NCBI RefSeq assembly: GCF_023283485.1
Contig: NZ_JAKILU010000023.1
Location: forward strand, 1-63,707
Direction: 5' to 3'
Source of the DNA: Shewanella glacialipiscicola
GTDB lineage: Bacteria; Pseudomonadota; Gammaproteobacteria; Enterobacterales; Shewanellaceae
DNA: 63,707 nt
This document shows positions 45,107-54,220 of this stretch, in pieces. Within the stretch, counting starts at the first letter, position 1. Every line of letters begins with the position of its first letter. A model generated the notes under the pieces. That model was not told the origin of the DNA, searched no databases, and saw only the letters and a program-made list of their open reading frames with translations. The translations under genes and the position numbers were made by a program.

Positions 45107-45331
45107 ATGTTAGTTAAAACTGTCGCGATGAAAATGGGTGTACGCATAGAAAAAGCTGAAGCTGTCGATGAGTCGATAGTGCTACATGGCTTTGCCGGCA
45201 CTATGCCCTGTGAAACCATTATCACTTCAGCGGAAGCATTAGTCATTTTCAAAATGTGCTTTAAATGGAGCATTATAAATATACTTTTAAAATCTTTGTT
45301 TTCAAAGAAAAGTAAGCAAGCCATGAATTAA
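45107..45331 (+). CDS. Small hypothetical protein with membrane-like tail
   Basis: 74 residues starting 12 bases after the flavoprotein stop, with a good AAGGAAC ribosome site, so probably a real gene of the same transcript. It ends with a hydrophobic-basic stretch (MCFKWSIINILLKSLFSKKSKQ). No family recognised. The overlapping minus-strand frame (45100-45324) lacks such signals and is rejected. Confidence 0.55.
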   Translation: MLVKTVAMKMGVRIEKAEAVDESIVLHGFAGTMPCETIITSAEALVIFKMCFKWSIINILLKSLFSKKSKQAMN

Positions 45332-46092
45332 CATTAATACTTTCTTATGATAAATAAGTAGTTTAAAAATTATTTTATTTAAATAATAGTCAACTGGAGT
45401 GGGGTTTAAAACCCTACCTAGCTTCAAAAGCTAAACAATTAACTCTATATTATTTAATTTATTCATACCTTTGATTAAAAATATTTAAACCAGCTTGATA
45501 TGACGAATTTAGCCATCGATGTTGATAGTGACCGACTAGAGCGAGATTAACAGAGGAGATATAATATTTTATGTGTGACTTAGTTAGAGCCCATTGGCGC
45601 GCTCTGTTTAAAATTTATTTACCTACAGATATTTTGTCGCGAAATAACGAGTAAAACTATCGTATCAAACTCATACCTGAAATATATTTAAAGATGAAGA
45701 ATAGCCAATCGGCTACACATCTCAATATGTGATAGCCATTTCTACTGTGTTATACGAAATAAATCCTATAATTTCTCCTTCAGCAAGAAAATTTATGCTT
45801 GTTTACTCAAAGTAAGCTTTGCTTTATTTAAACATTCGCACTTGTTCGTGATGAAAACATAAGGGCGATAAGCCATAGTGACGTTACATGTTATTTTATA
45901 TACATATCTTCTGTAAATATACCGCTAGGTTTTTTCATATTTGTTTTAGAAAAAAATAGAATACATTCCGATTGATAAAAGTCAAAACACCGACATTATA
46001 TAAATTTAAAAAATAATAATTGTGTGTACTGTAGGTAGACTAATAAATGCGCATTTGATTTTAAATGTGAATAAACAAGAGGGATCTATGCT
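45332..46092. other. Intergenic region upstream of the TonB receptor gene
   Basis: AT-rich 760 bases. The palindrome GGGTTTAAAACCC (45402-45414) could be part of a terminator for the previous unit. The receptor promoter with an exact FNR-type box is at the far end. No gene recognised. Confidence 0.45.
45972..45985. promoter_or_regulatory. Perfect FNR-type palindrome upstream of TonB receptor gene
   Basis: TTGATAAAAGTCAA, reverse complement of the 22390 box. Followed by TATATAA (around 45998-46004), and the gene starts at 46093. Confidence 0.65.
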
Positions 46093-48414
46093 ATGAATAA
46101 AAAATTTACCCCAAAAATACTTAGCTGCGCAGTAAAAGCAGCATTATTAGTAACTATGTCGCATGCAGTTGCTAATGACGATCAGCAACAAGTGACTGAA
46201 GCCACTGAAGTAGCACAAGTGGAACAAGACGAGCACGCACGTATAGAGCACATACAAGTTACATCGCGTAATCAAAGTGAATCAATTGATAAGATCCCTG
46301 TTTCAGTTATCTCGTTAAGCTCTGATGAGATGAAAAAAGCTAATATGCAAAATATTAATGATGTCGCTGAAGGTACTATTGGTTTCTCAATGGAAAAAAC
46401 TTTTGGTCGACAATCTGATATTCCGGTTATTCGAGGAGTGTCTTGGATCCCTGGTTACGGTACACAAAAAGCATCGTATTTTATTGATGGTATTTATTAC
46501 GATGGTTCTTTACAAAGCTTACCGATGGACTTAGTCGAGCGTATTGAAATTATAAAAGGGCCACAAAGTGCTTTATATGGCCGTCGTACTTTCTCTGGTG
46601 CAATCAATATAGTTACAGCAAAGCCGACTGAACAATTATCCGGCTATGTTAGCGGTACTATTGGCTCGTATGGTAATGAAAAATTAGGCGCTGGTGTGTC
46701 TCTGCCAGTTAATGATTGGTTTGCCTTAAGGGCCTCAGTAGCGGCAGATAATTATGATGGTAACTGGGAAAACTCCAAACAAGGCGGCCCTGATATTGGT
46801 GGCGAAAAATCTAACTCGCAAATGTTGGGTTTGTATTTTAAACCATCAGCCAATACCAATCTCGATATTAACGTTATTCGCAATGAAACAGATGATGAAC
46901 ATGCTCCTTTTATGCGATTGGCAAATGATGCTAATCCAAAAACAGATTTGAACTGCTACTTAGATACTTCGCCATATTTCTGCGGTAAAGTTCCGACCGA
47001 CTTACCTATAAATATAGGTGGAGTATTAAATAATAGTGAATATGGCCTACGTGGTGAGAGAACACACTTTAGTCTTAATCTTAACCATGCCTTTGATTTT
47101 GGCACGCTTACTTATATGGCCGGTTACAATAAATACGATATCGAAAGTGGTATTGATCAAACTTATACAGGTGCTGAGCAAGTATTTGACTTTGGTTTCT
47201 TCACCGGTGGCCCTATGTTCGGACCTGCAACAGAATGGCATAGTTTGTCTGAAGATAATAATCAAGAATATAACCATGAAGTTCGTTTCAAATCATCAGC
47301 ATTAGATTACAGATTAACTTGGTCTTTGGGCGCATATCTGTGGCATTCAGAAAAAAACACCACCGATCGTAATAAAGCCGATATCATAGAAGACAACTTT
47401 GCTTTAATGGGAATGATATCTTACGATTTTACGGATGATTTTAAACTATCACTTGAAGTGAGAAACTCGACCGACAAAATTGAATCAGATGTTTATAACC
47501 AGTTAGTTCAAACCCCTGAGTATGCCGATCTTGATAATAAGTTTAATAGCACCACCACCCGTTTAATTGCTGAATATGAATTAAGCTCAGATACAATGGT
47601 TTATATCACACGCTCAGAAGGTAATAGTCCAGCTGGTTTTAATGGCGCTTTAGGATTGCCGGCTGAATTAGTTGTTATTGAAGAAGAAGAGATGTTGATG
47701 TATGAAGCGGGTATTAAATCCACCTTGCTTGATAATCAGCTTTACGTTTCTGCCGCTATTTACAATATGGACTGGAATAACCAACAATTAACAGATACCT
47801 ATCTGGTTCCAGGGGGGGCAACACCAATCTCCTATACTGCTAATGCGGGTAAAACCGAGATTAACGGCTTGGAAGTTGAGCTTAAGTATCTATTTAATGA
47901 TTACTTTGATGTTGATGTAGGTTATGCCCTAACCAAAGCTAAGTTTGTTGAATTATTCGATTCGAACCAATGTAAATTAATTTTGGGCCCAGGCACTGCA
48001 CCGAATAGAAACTGTGTGACGCCTGAAGAAATTAGAGAGTTTGGTAGCGTAAAAGGAAATACTCCACCACAAGTACCAGAGCATGAGGCCACATTAGGAT
48101 TAAACTTCAAAGCGCCACTGACTAAAACGTTTGAGTTATATGCTCGTGCAGATATGAATTACGATTCAACGCGTTATGCTCATGTCCATAACTTAGCAGA
48201 AACAGGAAGTCGTACTTTAGTTAACTTAAATATAGGTGTATCTGACGGTATGTGGAACGTATCAGCTTGGATGAAGAACGTGTTAGATGATGACACGCCA
48301 ACGTATATCTTCCGCTATATCGACACTCAAAGTGTAGGCTTCAGCGAACGCGCATTCCCAATTGCACCAAGTCGTGGCAGAGAAATGGGTATAACAGCTT
48401 CCTATAGTTTTTAA
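46093..48414 (+). CDS. TonB-dependent outer-membrane receptor
   Basis: 773 residues: signal peptide (basic start, ILSCAVKAALLVTMSHAVA), a short acidic stretch, a TonB-box-like IEHIQVTSR near 53-61, a plug domain (VISLSSDEMKKANMQNINDVAEG to VERIEIIKGPQSALYGRRTFSGAINIVT, about 65-177), and a beta-barrel ending in Phe (GITASYSF). Transports a ligand into the periplasm at the expense of TonB energy. The presence of a single such receptor beside the island suggests the island substrate needs active outer-membrane uptake; no iron-related genes accompany it. Substrate unknown. GAGGGATCT precedes the start. Confidence 0.9.
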   Translation: MNKKFTPKILSCAVKAALLVTMSHAVANDDQQQVTEATEVAQVEQDEHARIEHIQVTSRNQSESIDKIPVSVISLSSDEMKKANMQNINDVAEGTIGFSMEKTFGRQSDIPVIRGVSWIPGYGTQKASYFIDGIYYDGSLQSLPMDLVERIEIIKGPQSALYGRRTFSGAINIVTAKPTEQLSGYVSGTIGSYGNEKLGAGVSLPVNDWFALRASVAADNYDGNWENSKQGGPDIGGEKSNSQMLGLYFKPSANTNLDINVIRNETDDEHAPFMRLANDANPKTDLNCYLDTSPYFCGKVPTDLPINIGGVLNNSEYGLRGERTHFSLNLNHAFDFGTLTYMAGYNKYDIESGIDQTYTGAEQVFDFGFFTGGPMFGPATEWHSLSEDNNQEYNHEVRFKSSALDYRLTWSLGAYLWHSEKNTTDRNKADIIEDNFALMGMISYDFTDDFKLSLEVRNSTDKIESDVYNQLVQTPEYADLDNKFNSTTTRLIAEYELSSDTMVYITRSEGNSPAGFNGALGLPAELVVIEEEEMLMYEAGIKSTLLDNQLYVSAAIYNMDWNNQQLTDTYLVPGGATPISYTANAGKTEINGLEVELKYLFNDYFDVDVGYALTKAKFVELFDSNQCKLILGPGTAPNRNCVTPEEIREFGSVKGNTPPQVPEHEATLGLNFKAPLTKTFELYARADMNYDSTRYAHVHNLAETGSRTLVNLNIGVSDGMWNVSAWMKNVLDDDTPTYIFRYIDTQSVGFSERAFPIAPSRGREMGITASYSF

Positions 48415-48477
48415 TTAACCGGAGTACTGAATAAGCGATAGTTAAAGTAACGTTTTCTAGGTCAGTTAAATTAAGGT

Positions 48478-48508
48478 GTGGCTTATTGTCTTTTAAGTAA
48501 TAAGCCAC
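48478..48508 (+). terminator. Hairpin downstream of TonB receptor gene
   Basis: GTGGCTTATT (48478-48487) and AATAAGCCAC (48499-48508) form a perfect ten-base stem. There is no T run after it, so its terminator role is uncertain. Confidence 0.4.
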
Positions 48509-48673
48509 CAACCCTGAACTCGATTCAATATAAAGTTATTCATACTGCTTGTTTTTAGTTTACTGTGGATGTTATGGATGCTAGGATTCCACTTTTTATG
48601 CCAAAGGTCGGATACAAACTCGGGCAAGGGGAGGCTACTTTGAACCTCAACACCCATATGGTCGTTAACCATA

Positions 48674-49636
48674 TTAATAGTTAAGGCTAGTCATTTTTTT
48701 CCTTAATAGTGCTTCAAGGTTTTTTGTAAATAATACTGGACTCGTCTCTGCTGCTTGTAGATACAAACTGAATGTAGGCCTTCTTTTTTCCTGTGTTTTT
48801 AGTTTAAGTGAATTTTTACTAAATATATCAGTCACATCAAACGCTTTGAGTGTTTTTCTTGAGGCAATAGGTTGCTTAATTAACATTGAGGCTAAATAAC
48901 TTACGCTATCTGAATTTTCCAGATGGTCGAAGAGTTGATTCAAATCCATTGTTTTAAGTCGCACATTAATAGGGATATTAAATTTTTCTGCTAACGTTTC
49001 TATTCGATGCTGTTTCTTTTCGATTATGCAGTAATTTAATAGAGCAAGTGGTGAGCTAAATGCATTTTTAACGGATAAGGGTTCTGCAAAAACAGGGTGC
49101 TCTCTATGCGCGACTAAAAAAAACTTTTTAATATGGCCAACTAAATATTTATGTATTTTATCTGAATCAGGTGGGTTTGCCGTCAGGCTATAATCCATTT
49201 GTGATAGGCTTAGTAAGCGCTGTACCTGTTCGGTCCAAGGATAAATATTAAAGGTCAAGTCTAATGATAATTCCTTGGCCGTTTCTTGCAGGCAATCTAA
49301 CATAAATTGCCCCATATGACTTTGTACCGCCACGTTTATTTCTTTCTTTTGACATAATTGGTAGTTAACTACATCTGATAATAATCGATAGCTTTCAACA
49401 AGTGATTTCATCGGTTCATAAAGACTTTCAGCTAATTTAGTCGGCCGCATTAAGTTTTGCTCTCGGGTGAGCAACTCATCACCGAAAGAATCTCGCAACA
49501 TTGTGAGGGTTCGACTAATTTTAGGCTGGGTGACGTTTAATTTCAGTGCAACTGTAGTAACACTCTGTTGCTCAATCAGCTCAATCAATACTCTGAGTGA
49601 AAAATAGTCTAATTTACTTATTCTCTGTAGCATCAA
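48674..49636 (-). CDS. LysR-family transcriptional regulator
   Basis: 320 residues. N-terminal helix-turn-helix (about 8-66): LRVLIELIEQQSVTTVALKLNVTQPKISRTLTMLRDSFGDELLTRE-like; then the effector domain, here reduced in clear homology. It lies between the TonB receptor and the flavocytochrome-ApbE operon, all on the same strand as that operon. The target is not obvious; the LysR family usually controls a neighbour. Start is MMLQRISKLDYFS; two tandem ATG codons are possible. Confidence 0.85.
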   Translation of the reverse strand: MMLQRISKLDYFSLRVLIELIEQQSVTTVALKLNVTQPKISRTLTMLRDSFGDELLTREQNLMRPTKLAESLYEPMKSLVESYRLLSDVVNYQLCQKKEINVAVQSHMGQFMLDCLQETAKELSLDLTFNIYPWTEQVQRLLSLSQMDYSLTANPPDSDKIHKYLVGHIKKFFLVAHREHPVFAEPLSVKNAFSSPLALLNYCIIEKKQHRIETLAEKFNIPINVRLKTMDLNQLFDHLENSDSVSYLASMLIKQPIASRKTLKAFDVTDIFSKNSLKLKTQEKRRPTFSLYLQAAETSPVLFTKNLEALLRKKMTSLNY

Positions 49637-49797
49637 TATTAAGCCGTCTGTTAACTCATTTGTACGGATTATATAATGGTAGAAAACGCTTTAACCTAAC
49701 TAGAATCACACATTGTGAATGTTTAGCGTTAAAGAGCTGAAGTTACTTTATGCTTTAATGATGAGTCTATGTTGCCGCGGTGGTATATTTTTTAAAA

Positions 49798-49821
49798 AGC
49801 CAGCTTTATAGAAAGCTGGCT
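49798..49821 (-). terminator. Terminator after the flavocytochrome gene
   Basis: On the minus strand AGCCAGCTTT-CTAT-AAAGCTGGCT followed by TTTT; 20 bases beyond the stop. Confidence 0.85.
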
Positions 49822-49840
49822 TTTGATGGGCAATTACCTT

Positions 49841-51034
49841 TTAGCCTAATGGAATAATGTTTTCTATTTTCAGCATTAAATTACATGCGCCAACATCTTC
49901 CCATTTAACGTCTTCTGGCTTAAAGGTTTCTCCTACGCCTAACCCAGGTACGGCGGTGGCCCAGTCGGCACTTAATAATCCCGTACGTTCATAGTCAGTT
50001 TTAGCGATAATACGTGCACCTCTGTTTCTACTCGGTATTGCTAGGCCAGTTTTTTCAACTTGAGCGGGATCGTATTCATAGTAAGAGAGTCGTGCCTCAC
50101 CGTTCATGATTATATTATGGCAAGTGTTACCTTTTCCAATATTCATAGTGACAAAATATGCACCATCAATTTCTTTTAACCCATAGCCGAAGGTGGCAAT
50201 ATTGGGTGTTTCTACCGCCTTGCCATCTTCTTGAAACTTATTGACAGTAGCAATTGATTTTGCACCTATCGCATTGTTTTTATGCTCTATCTCGTATGCT
50301 TTACCATCATTGGGGAACATGTCCACCATATGTTGACGTTGAGCTAGCTGGCACGCTTCTTCTAGTTTAATCACCCCACCGGTAGAGACTTCTTTCCAGC
50401 GATAAATATGGAATTGTGCATTTAACTGGCGGTATAACCACTGGGCATTAAGGTAAGAGCCTGGAGTATAAAAAGTACTACCTGAGGCTCCAGTCTTACC
50501 GTCAATTACACCTGGGAGGAAAGCCGGTTGTGCGAAGGTAGGTAAAGTAGGTCCTCCGGTTGGAAGCTCTGGCTCTGGGGCATCGGCATGTCCTTCATGG
50601 CAGTTTTTACAATCACCATAATCGGCATGTGGCGGAGGATTAGAGGCTCCATGGCATGATTTACAGTCAGTGGATACTGCTAATGTTTGTATTGCAGCAG
50701 TATTAACTTCATTTACATCAGCATTTGGGTTAACAAAATCAAAATCAGTCCCTATTATTTTACACTGAGAAATAAAATCATGGGCTTGTATTGTCGGGCT
50801 ATTTTTTAAATCATTAACTTCAGTAGTTAAACGCTGATTATTTTCTAACAACTGGCTATTTGTGGTCGTCAATTGAGAGTTTCGAGTTGTTAGCGCGCCA
50901 TTTTCATCGGTTAACTTTTGTAGTTTACTTTCAATATTAGGATCTGGCTTATAAATAGTCTCATCATCGTTACAGCCTGTCATTGCGATCATGGATGCGC
51001 AAAGCAATGTCATAGTAAATTTTCTTTTCATCAT
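49841..51034 (-). CDS. Diheme lipoprotein with candidate covalent-FMN motif
   Basis: 397-residue lipoprotein: lipobox MTGC (Cys21, Asn at +2). Residues about 34-78 are a coiled coil (LTDENGALTTRNSQLTTTNSQ). Two heme sites follow: CKSCH (124-128) and CKNCH (142-146), then a Pro-rich linker. Residues 178-186 read D-G-K-T-G-A-S-G-S, which fits the D-x-x-[ST]-G-A-[ST]-x-[ST] pattern flavinylated by ApbE. The apbE gene lies 24 bases upstream in the same operon. The C-terminal half (ARLSYYEYDP, GARIIAK, CNLMLKIENIIPLG) is similar in style to the flavin-reductase-like split barrel (uncertain). An outer-membrane or periplasmic flavocytochrome in an electron-transfer chain is likely; partner and substrate are unknown. 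Confidence 0.78.
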   Translation of the reverse strand: MMKRKFTMTLLCASMIAMTGCNDDETIYKPDPNIESKLQKLTDENGALTTRNSQLTTTNSQLLENNQRLTTEVNDLKNSPTIQAHDFISQCKIIGTDFDFVNPNADVNEVNTAAIQTLAVSTDCKSCHGASNPPPHADYGDCKNCHEGHADAPEPELPTGGPTLPTFAQPAFLPGVIDGKTGASGSTFYTPGSYLNAQWLYRQLNAQFHIYRWKEVSTGGVIKLEEACQLAQRQHMVDMFPNDGKAYEIEHKNNAIGAKSIATVNKFQEDGKAVETPNIATFGYGLKEIDGAYFVTMNIGKGNTCHNIIMNGEARLSYYEYDPAQVEKTGLAIPSRNRGARIIAKTDYERTGLLSADWATAVPGLGVGETFKPEDVKWEDVGACNLMLKIENIIPLG

Positions 51035-51058
51035 TATTAATTACCTTATCATTAAGAT

Positions 51059-52084
51059 TTATTGAGTGATAAACTTTTTAAATTCTTTACTTTGGTGGAT
51101 TTTTAATTCGCCAAAGTTATCTTCAATTAACATTACTGCTAAATCTTGTTCATCAGCGAGTTGCATTATCGCTTTGGTTCCCATAACCATTGACGCAGTT
51201 GCTAACGCATCAGCGGTTGCACATTTAGGCGCGATAACCGTGGCTGATATAATATTTGTTTGAATAGATCTACCTGTTTTAGGATTAATAACATGGGAGA
51301 ACTTGCCGCCTTCTGCCTCAAAATAGTTTCGATAGTCACCTGATGTAGCAATCGCTTTGCCGTTAATGCTCAGTGTTGTAATAATATGAGTTGAATTTTT
51401 TTTAGGTTCTTCGATACCAATGATCCAGTTTTCTTTATTTGGCCTGTATCCCTTGGCAAATACTTCACCACCGATATCAACAAAGTAATGATGAATACCC
51501 TTTGAATCTAATGTGTCGGCTAAAATGTCAACCGCATGTCCCTTCGCGATCCCTGATAGGTCAAGTTGTAGTCGGCTATCTTTTTTAGTGTAATTATTAC
51601 CCATTAAACTAAAGTTTGATGATCCCGTGTAAGATTTAACTTGATTGATACTGTCTACACTCGGTATAGCTGTTGGAATACCGTCAGGTCCAAACCCCCA
51701 TAATTTAACCAGTGGGCCGACAGTAATATCAAACGCACCAGAAGTTATTTTCTCAACCTTCTTAGATGCTAATATAATTATTTTTAGTTCGTTGGAAATA
51801 TAAATAGGTTTATCTGCTGGCCAAGCATTTATCTTTGAAATTTCTGAATCTTTACGCCAAGTAGACATCGTTTTGTTGACTATTTCCAACTTGAGTTCAA
51901 TGTCTTCACGCAACAAATAAAGTTGTTGCGGCGTCATGCTATTGGCAACTAATGAGACTTTATAGTTATTCCCCATTGTTTTTCCGTTGATATGATAAAT
52001 TTTGTCGGCACTATCCGCCCATGTCGTTTGAGTTAACAAAATACTGGATATAAGTAATGAAGTTAAATGTTTTATATTGAACAT
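51059..52084 (-). CDS. apbE: ApbE-family FAD:protein FMN transferase
   Basis: 341 residues with a Sec signal (LTSLLISSILLTQTTWA). MGNNYKVSL, LDLSGIAKGHAVDILAD, YFVDIGGEVFAKG, ATSGDYRNYFE, SHVINPKTGRS and CATADALATASMVMG are ApbE signatures. It covalently attaches FMN to Thr/Ser of exported flavoproteins. The product of the immediately following gene carries a fitting acceptor motif, so they probably form a dedicated maturation pair. It is transcribed first in the two-gene operon. Confidence 0.9.
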   Translation of the reverse strand: MFNIKHLTSLLISSILLTQTTWADSADKIYHINGKTMGNNYKVSLVANSMTPQQLYLLREDIELKLEIVNKTMSTWRKDSEISKINAWPADKPIYISNELKIIILASKKVEKITSGAFDITVGPLVKLWGFGPDGIPTAIPSVDSINQVKSYTGSSNFSLMGNNYTKKDSRLQLDLSGIAKGHAVDILADTLDSKGIHHYFVDIGGEVFAKGYRPNKENWIIGIEEPKKNSTHIITTLSINGKAIATSGDYRNYFEAEGGKFSHVINPKTGRSIQTNIISATVIAPKCATADALATASMVMGTKAIMQLADEQDLAVMLIEDNFGELKIHQSKEFKKFITQ

Positions 52085-52873
52085 ATATTTGTGCCATTTA
52101 CATTTTATGTAGATATTTTAACGTTATTAATACGCCATTCAACATATGTACTTTGTGTTTAATTTTTTTTTAGATTTATTTATCTATGTTTGCTGTTAAA
52201 ACAATGCCATGCAATAAGTGCATAGTGGATATCGCATCTAAAAACATGATGTATTTCACAATGATTTTTTCTTTATTAATTACGTAAAACTTTTGTTGTA
52301 GATCATAGTGATATGGGTTGTAGTTGTAGCTTTAGCATCAGGGCAGGGGGGGATTACACTTTTGATAAGTTTCGAAAACTGAAGTCATCACTACAGAGAC
52401 GTCGCATGCTCTTGCCTGCTTATCTGCTTGATAAAGACTTCTTTGCTGACATAAAAACATATATGGACCCATCAGGTTTGCAAGACATTCGATATCAATT
52501 TTGAGAAGAGTTCATTGCCCCCATATATTCGGCCTGTTATTGAAGGATTCCTCTAGCCCTGATGGATATTTGCTTCTACTGTCCTTATCATCCCTGCGGC
52601 TTCATCAGAGCCTATGTTTTCGTAAGGTTTTTAGGTGAAGGCTTGAAGACATAGTGGTGCTCTGTCGAAAGCCTTAAACGCGGTGTAAAGCGCTTTGCCA
52701 TGCAGTTAAATCAGCCGCCCTTTGGGAGCCTCACAGGCATCACACTCCCGTGTTGCATTGACGTAAAAGGGAATAACCATTTCTGCGTCAATGCGCCTCG
52801 GATTGAAATACCTGTGAGGCTCTAAACTGATTAGATATTTAATGTGATTGGAATTACTCATCAAGCTGTCGGA
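52085..52873. other. Intergenic region with decayed sequence and nested inverted repeat
   Basis: Contains the apbE promoter region near 52.1-52.3 kb and then a higher-GC stretch from about 52520 to 52850. A 63-codon frame at 52313-52504 resembles nothing I know and lacks a ribosome site. A nested inverted repeat at 52726-52822 lies next to the end of the gdhA gene. Confidence 0.4.
52726..52822. repeat. Nested inverted repeat beside gdhA
   Basis: Outer arms GAGCCTCACAGG (52726-52737) and CCTGTGAGGCTC (52811-52822) are exact inverses; an inner pair GCATTGACG (52755-52763) and CGTCAATGC (52786-52794) is also exact. Could be a relic of a mobile element end, a strong RNA fold or a terminator; no T run. 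It sits 51 bases after the gdhA stop. Confidence 0.6.
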
Positions 52874-54220
52874 TTAGTAAACGCCCTGTGCCAACATGGC
52901 ATCAGCCACTTTAACAAAACCGGCAATATTGGCTCCATCCTCATAGTTCACATGGCCTTCTTCGTCCATGCCGTAATTCACACAGGTTGCGTGAATACTT
53001 TGCATTATCTTCTTGAGGCGAGTGTCAACTTTTTCTCGACTCCAAGAGAGACGCTGAGCATTCTGACTCATTTCTAACCCAGAAGTTGCTACTCCACCGG
53101 CATTGGCGGCTTTACCTGGCGCAAATAACACCTTGGCTGCGTGGAAGGCTTTTATTGCTTCGGCGCTGCTAGGCATATTTGCCCCTTCGGCTACCATTAG
53201 TACGCCATTGGCAATGAGCGCGACGGCATCTTCTTCCAATAATTCGTTTTGCGTGGCACAAGGCAACGCGACTTGAGTAGGCAGATGCCAAGGCGTGCGA
53301 TCGCTAAAGTATTCAAGTCCCATCTCGAAGGCGTAATCAGCTACACGCTTACGCTGCTCATTTTTTAACTCCATGAGCCTGGCGAGTTTCTCAGGGGTAA
53401 AGCCTGACGGGTCGTAGACAGTGCCATCGGAGTCTGAGGCAGTGATGACACAAGCCCCCAATTCCATCGCCTTTTCAATAGCGTATTGTGCCACGTTACC
53501 GGATCCCGATACTGAGACCGTCATGCCAGCCAGTGACTGAGCCTGATTAGCTAACATGGCCTCGACAAAATAAAGTAGGCCATAACCCGTGGCTTCCGGA
53601 CGTACCAAGCTGCCGCCAAAGGAAAGTCCCTTACCAGTGAATACACATTCGGCGCTGTTGGTAAGCTTTTTCATCATACCGGCCATGTAGCCCACTTCGC
53701 GCCCACCAACGCCGATATCGCCAGCGGGTACATCAGTGTTGGCGCCTAAATGACGATAGAGTTCCAACATCAGTGCTTGGCAGAAGCGCATCACTTCACC
53801 CTCGCTTTTGCCTTTGGGATTGAAATCGCTGCCACCTTTGCCTCCGCCCATGGGCAGGGTCGTTAGGGCATTCTTCAAGGTCTGCTCGAAGGCAAGAAAT
53901 TTGAGCACAGAGAGATCTACCGAAGGGTGAAAGCGCATACCACCTTTGATTGGGCCAATGGCCGAACTATGTTGGATGCGATAACCGCGATTCACTTGTA
54001 CCTGACCTAGGTCATTGACCCAACTCACTCTAAACTGGACCAGTCGCTCAGGCTCAACCAAACGCTCTAGCAGCCCATGCTGCAGGTAACCCGGATTTTG
54101 TGCCAAAAATGGCCAGATAGAGGCAATAACCTCATTTACGGCTTGAATGAACTCTGGCTGGTTAGGGTTGCGCTGGGCCACTTGGGCGATAAAACTCTCT
54201 TTAGAAAGGGAATGACTCAT
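52874..54220 (-). CDS. gdhA: NADP-specific glutamate dehydrogenase
   Basis: 448 residues, matching the length of E. coli GdhA. Signatures: PMGGGKGGSDFNPKGKSEGEVMRFCQ with the catalytic Lys, DVPAGDIGVGGREVGYM with the catalytic Asp, and SGSGNVAQYAIEKAMELGA for NADP. Reductively aminates 2-oxoglutarate and assimilates ammonium, as would be released by the island hydrolases, although a link is not shown. Its base composition and codon use appear GC-richer than its neighbours (roughly half G+C versus about 40 percent by eye), suggesting separate acquisition. AGGAG ribosome site. Confidence 0.93.
   Translation of the reverse strand: MSHSLSKESFIAQVAQRNPNQPEFIQAVNEVIASIWPFLAQNPGYLQHGLLERLVEPERLVQFRVSWVNDLGQVQVNRGYRIQHSSAIGPIKGGMRFHPSVDLSVLKFLAFEQTLKNALTTLPMGGGKGGSDFNPKGKSEGEVMRFCQALMLELYRHLGANTDVPAGDIGVGGREVGYMAGMMKKLTNSAECVFTGKGLSFGGSLVRPEATGYGLLYFVEAMLANQAQSLAGMTVSVSGSGNVAQYAIEKAMELGACVITASDSDGTVYDPSGFTPEKLARLMELKNEQRKRVADYAFEMGLEYFSDRTPWHLPTQVALPCATQNELLEEDAVALIANGVLMVAEGANMPSSAEAIKAFHAAKVLFAPGKAANAGGVATSGLEMSQNAQRLSWSREKVDTRLKKIMQSIHATCVNYGMDEEGHVNYEDGANIAGFVKVADAMLAQGVY

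Noticed and set aside
45100..45324. 74-codon minus-strand frame opposite the small gene
   Set aside because: No ribosome site, opposite to an operon gene with good signals.
52726..52822. Integron attC site
   Set aside because: The paired arms lack the conserved GTTRRRY/RYYYAAC ends and no integrase or cassette array is present.
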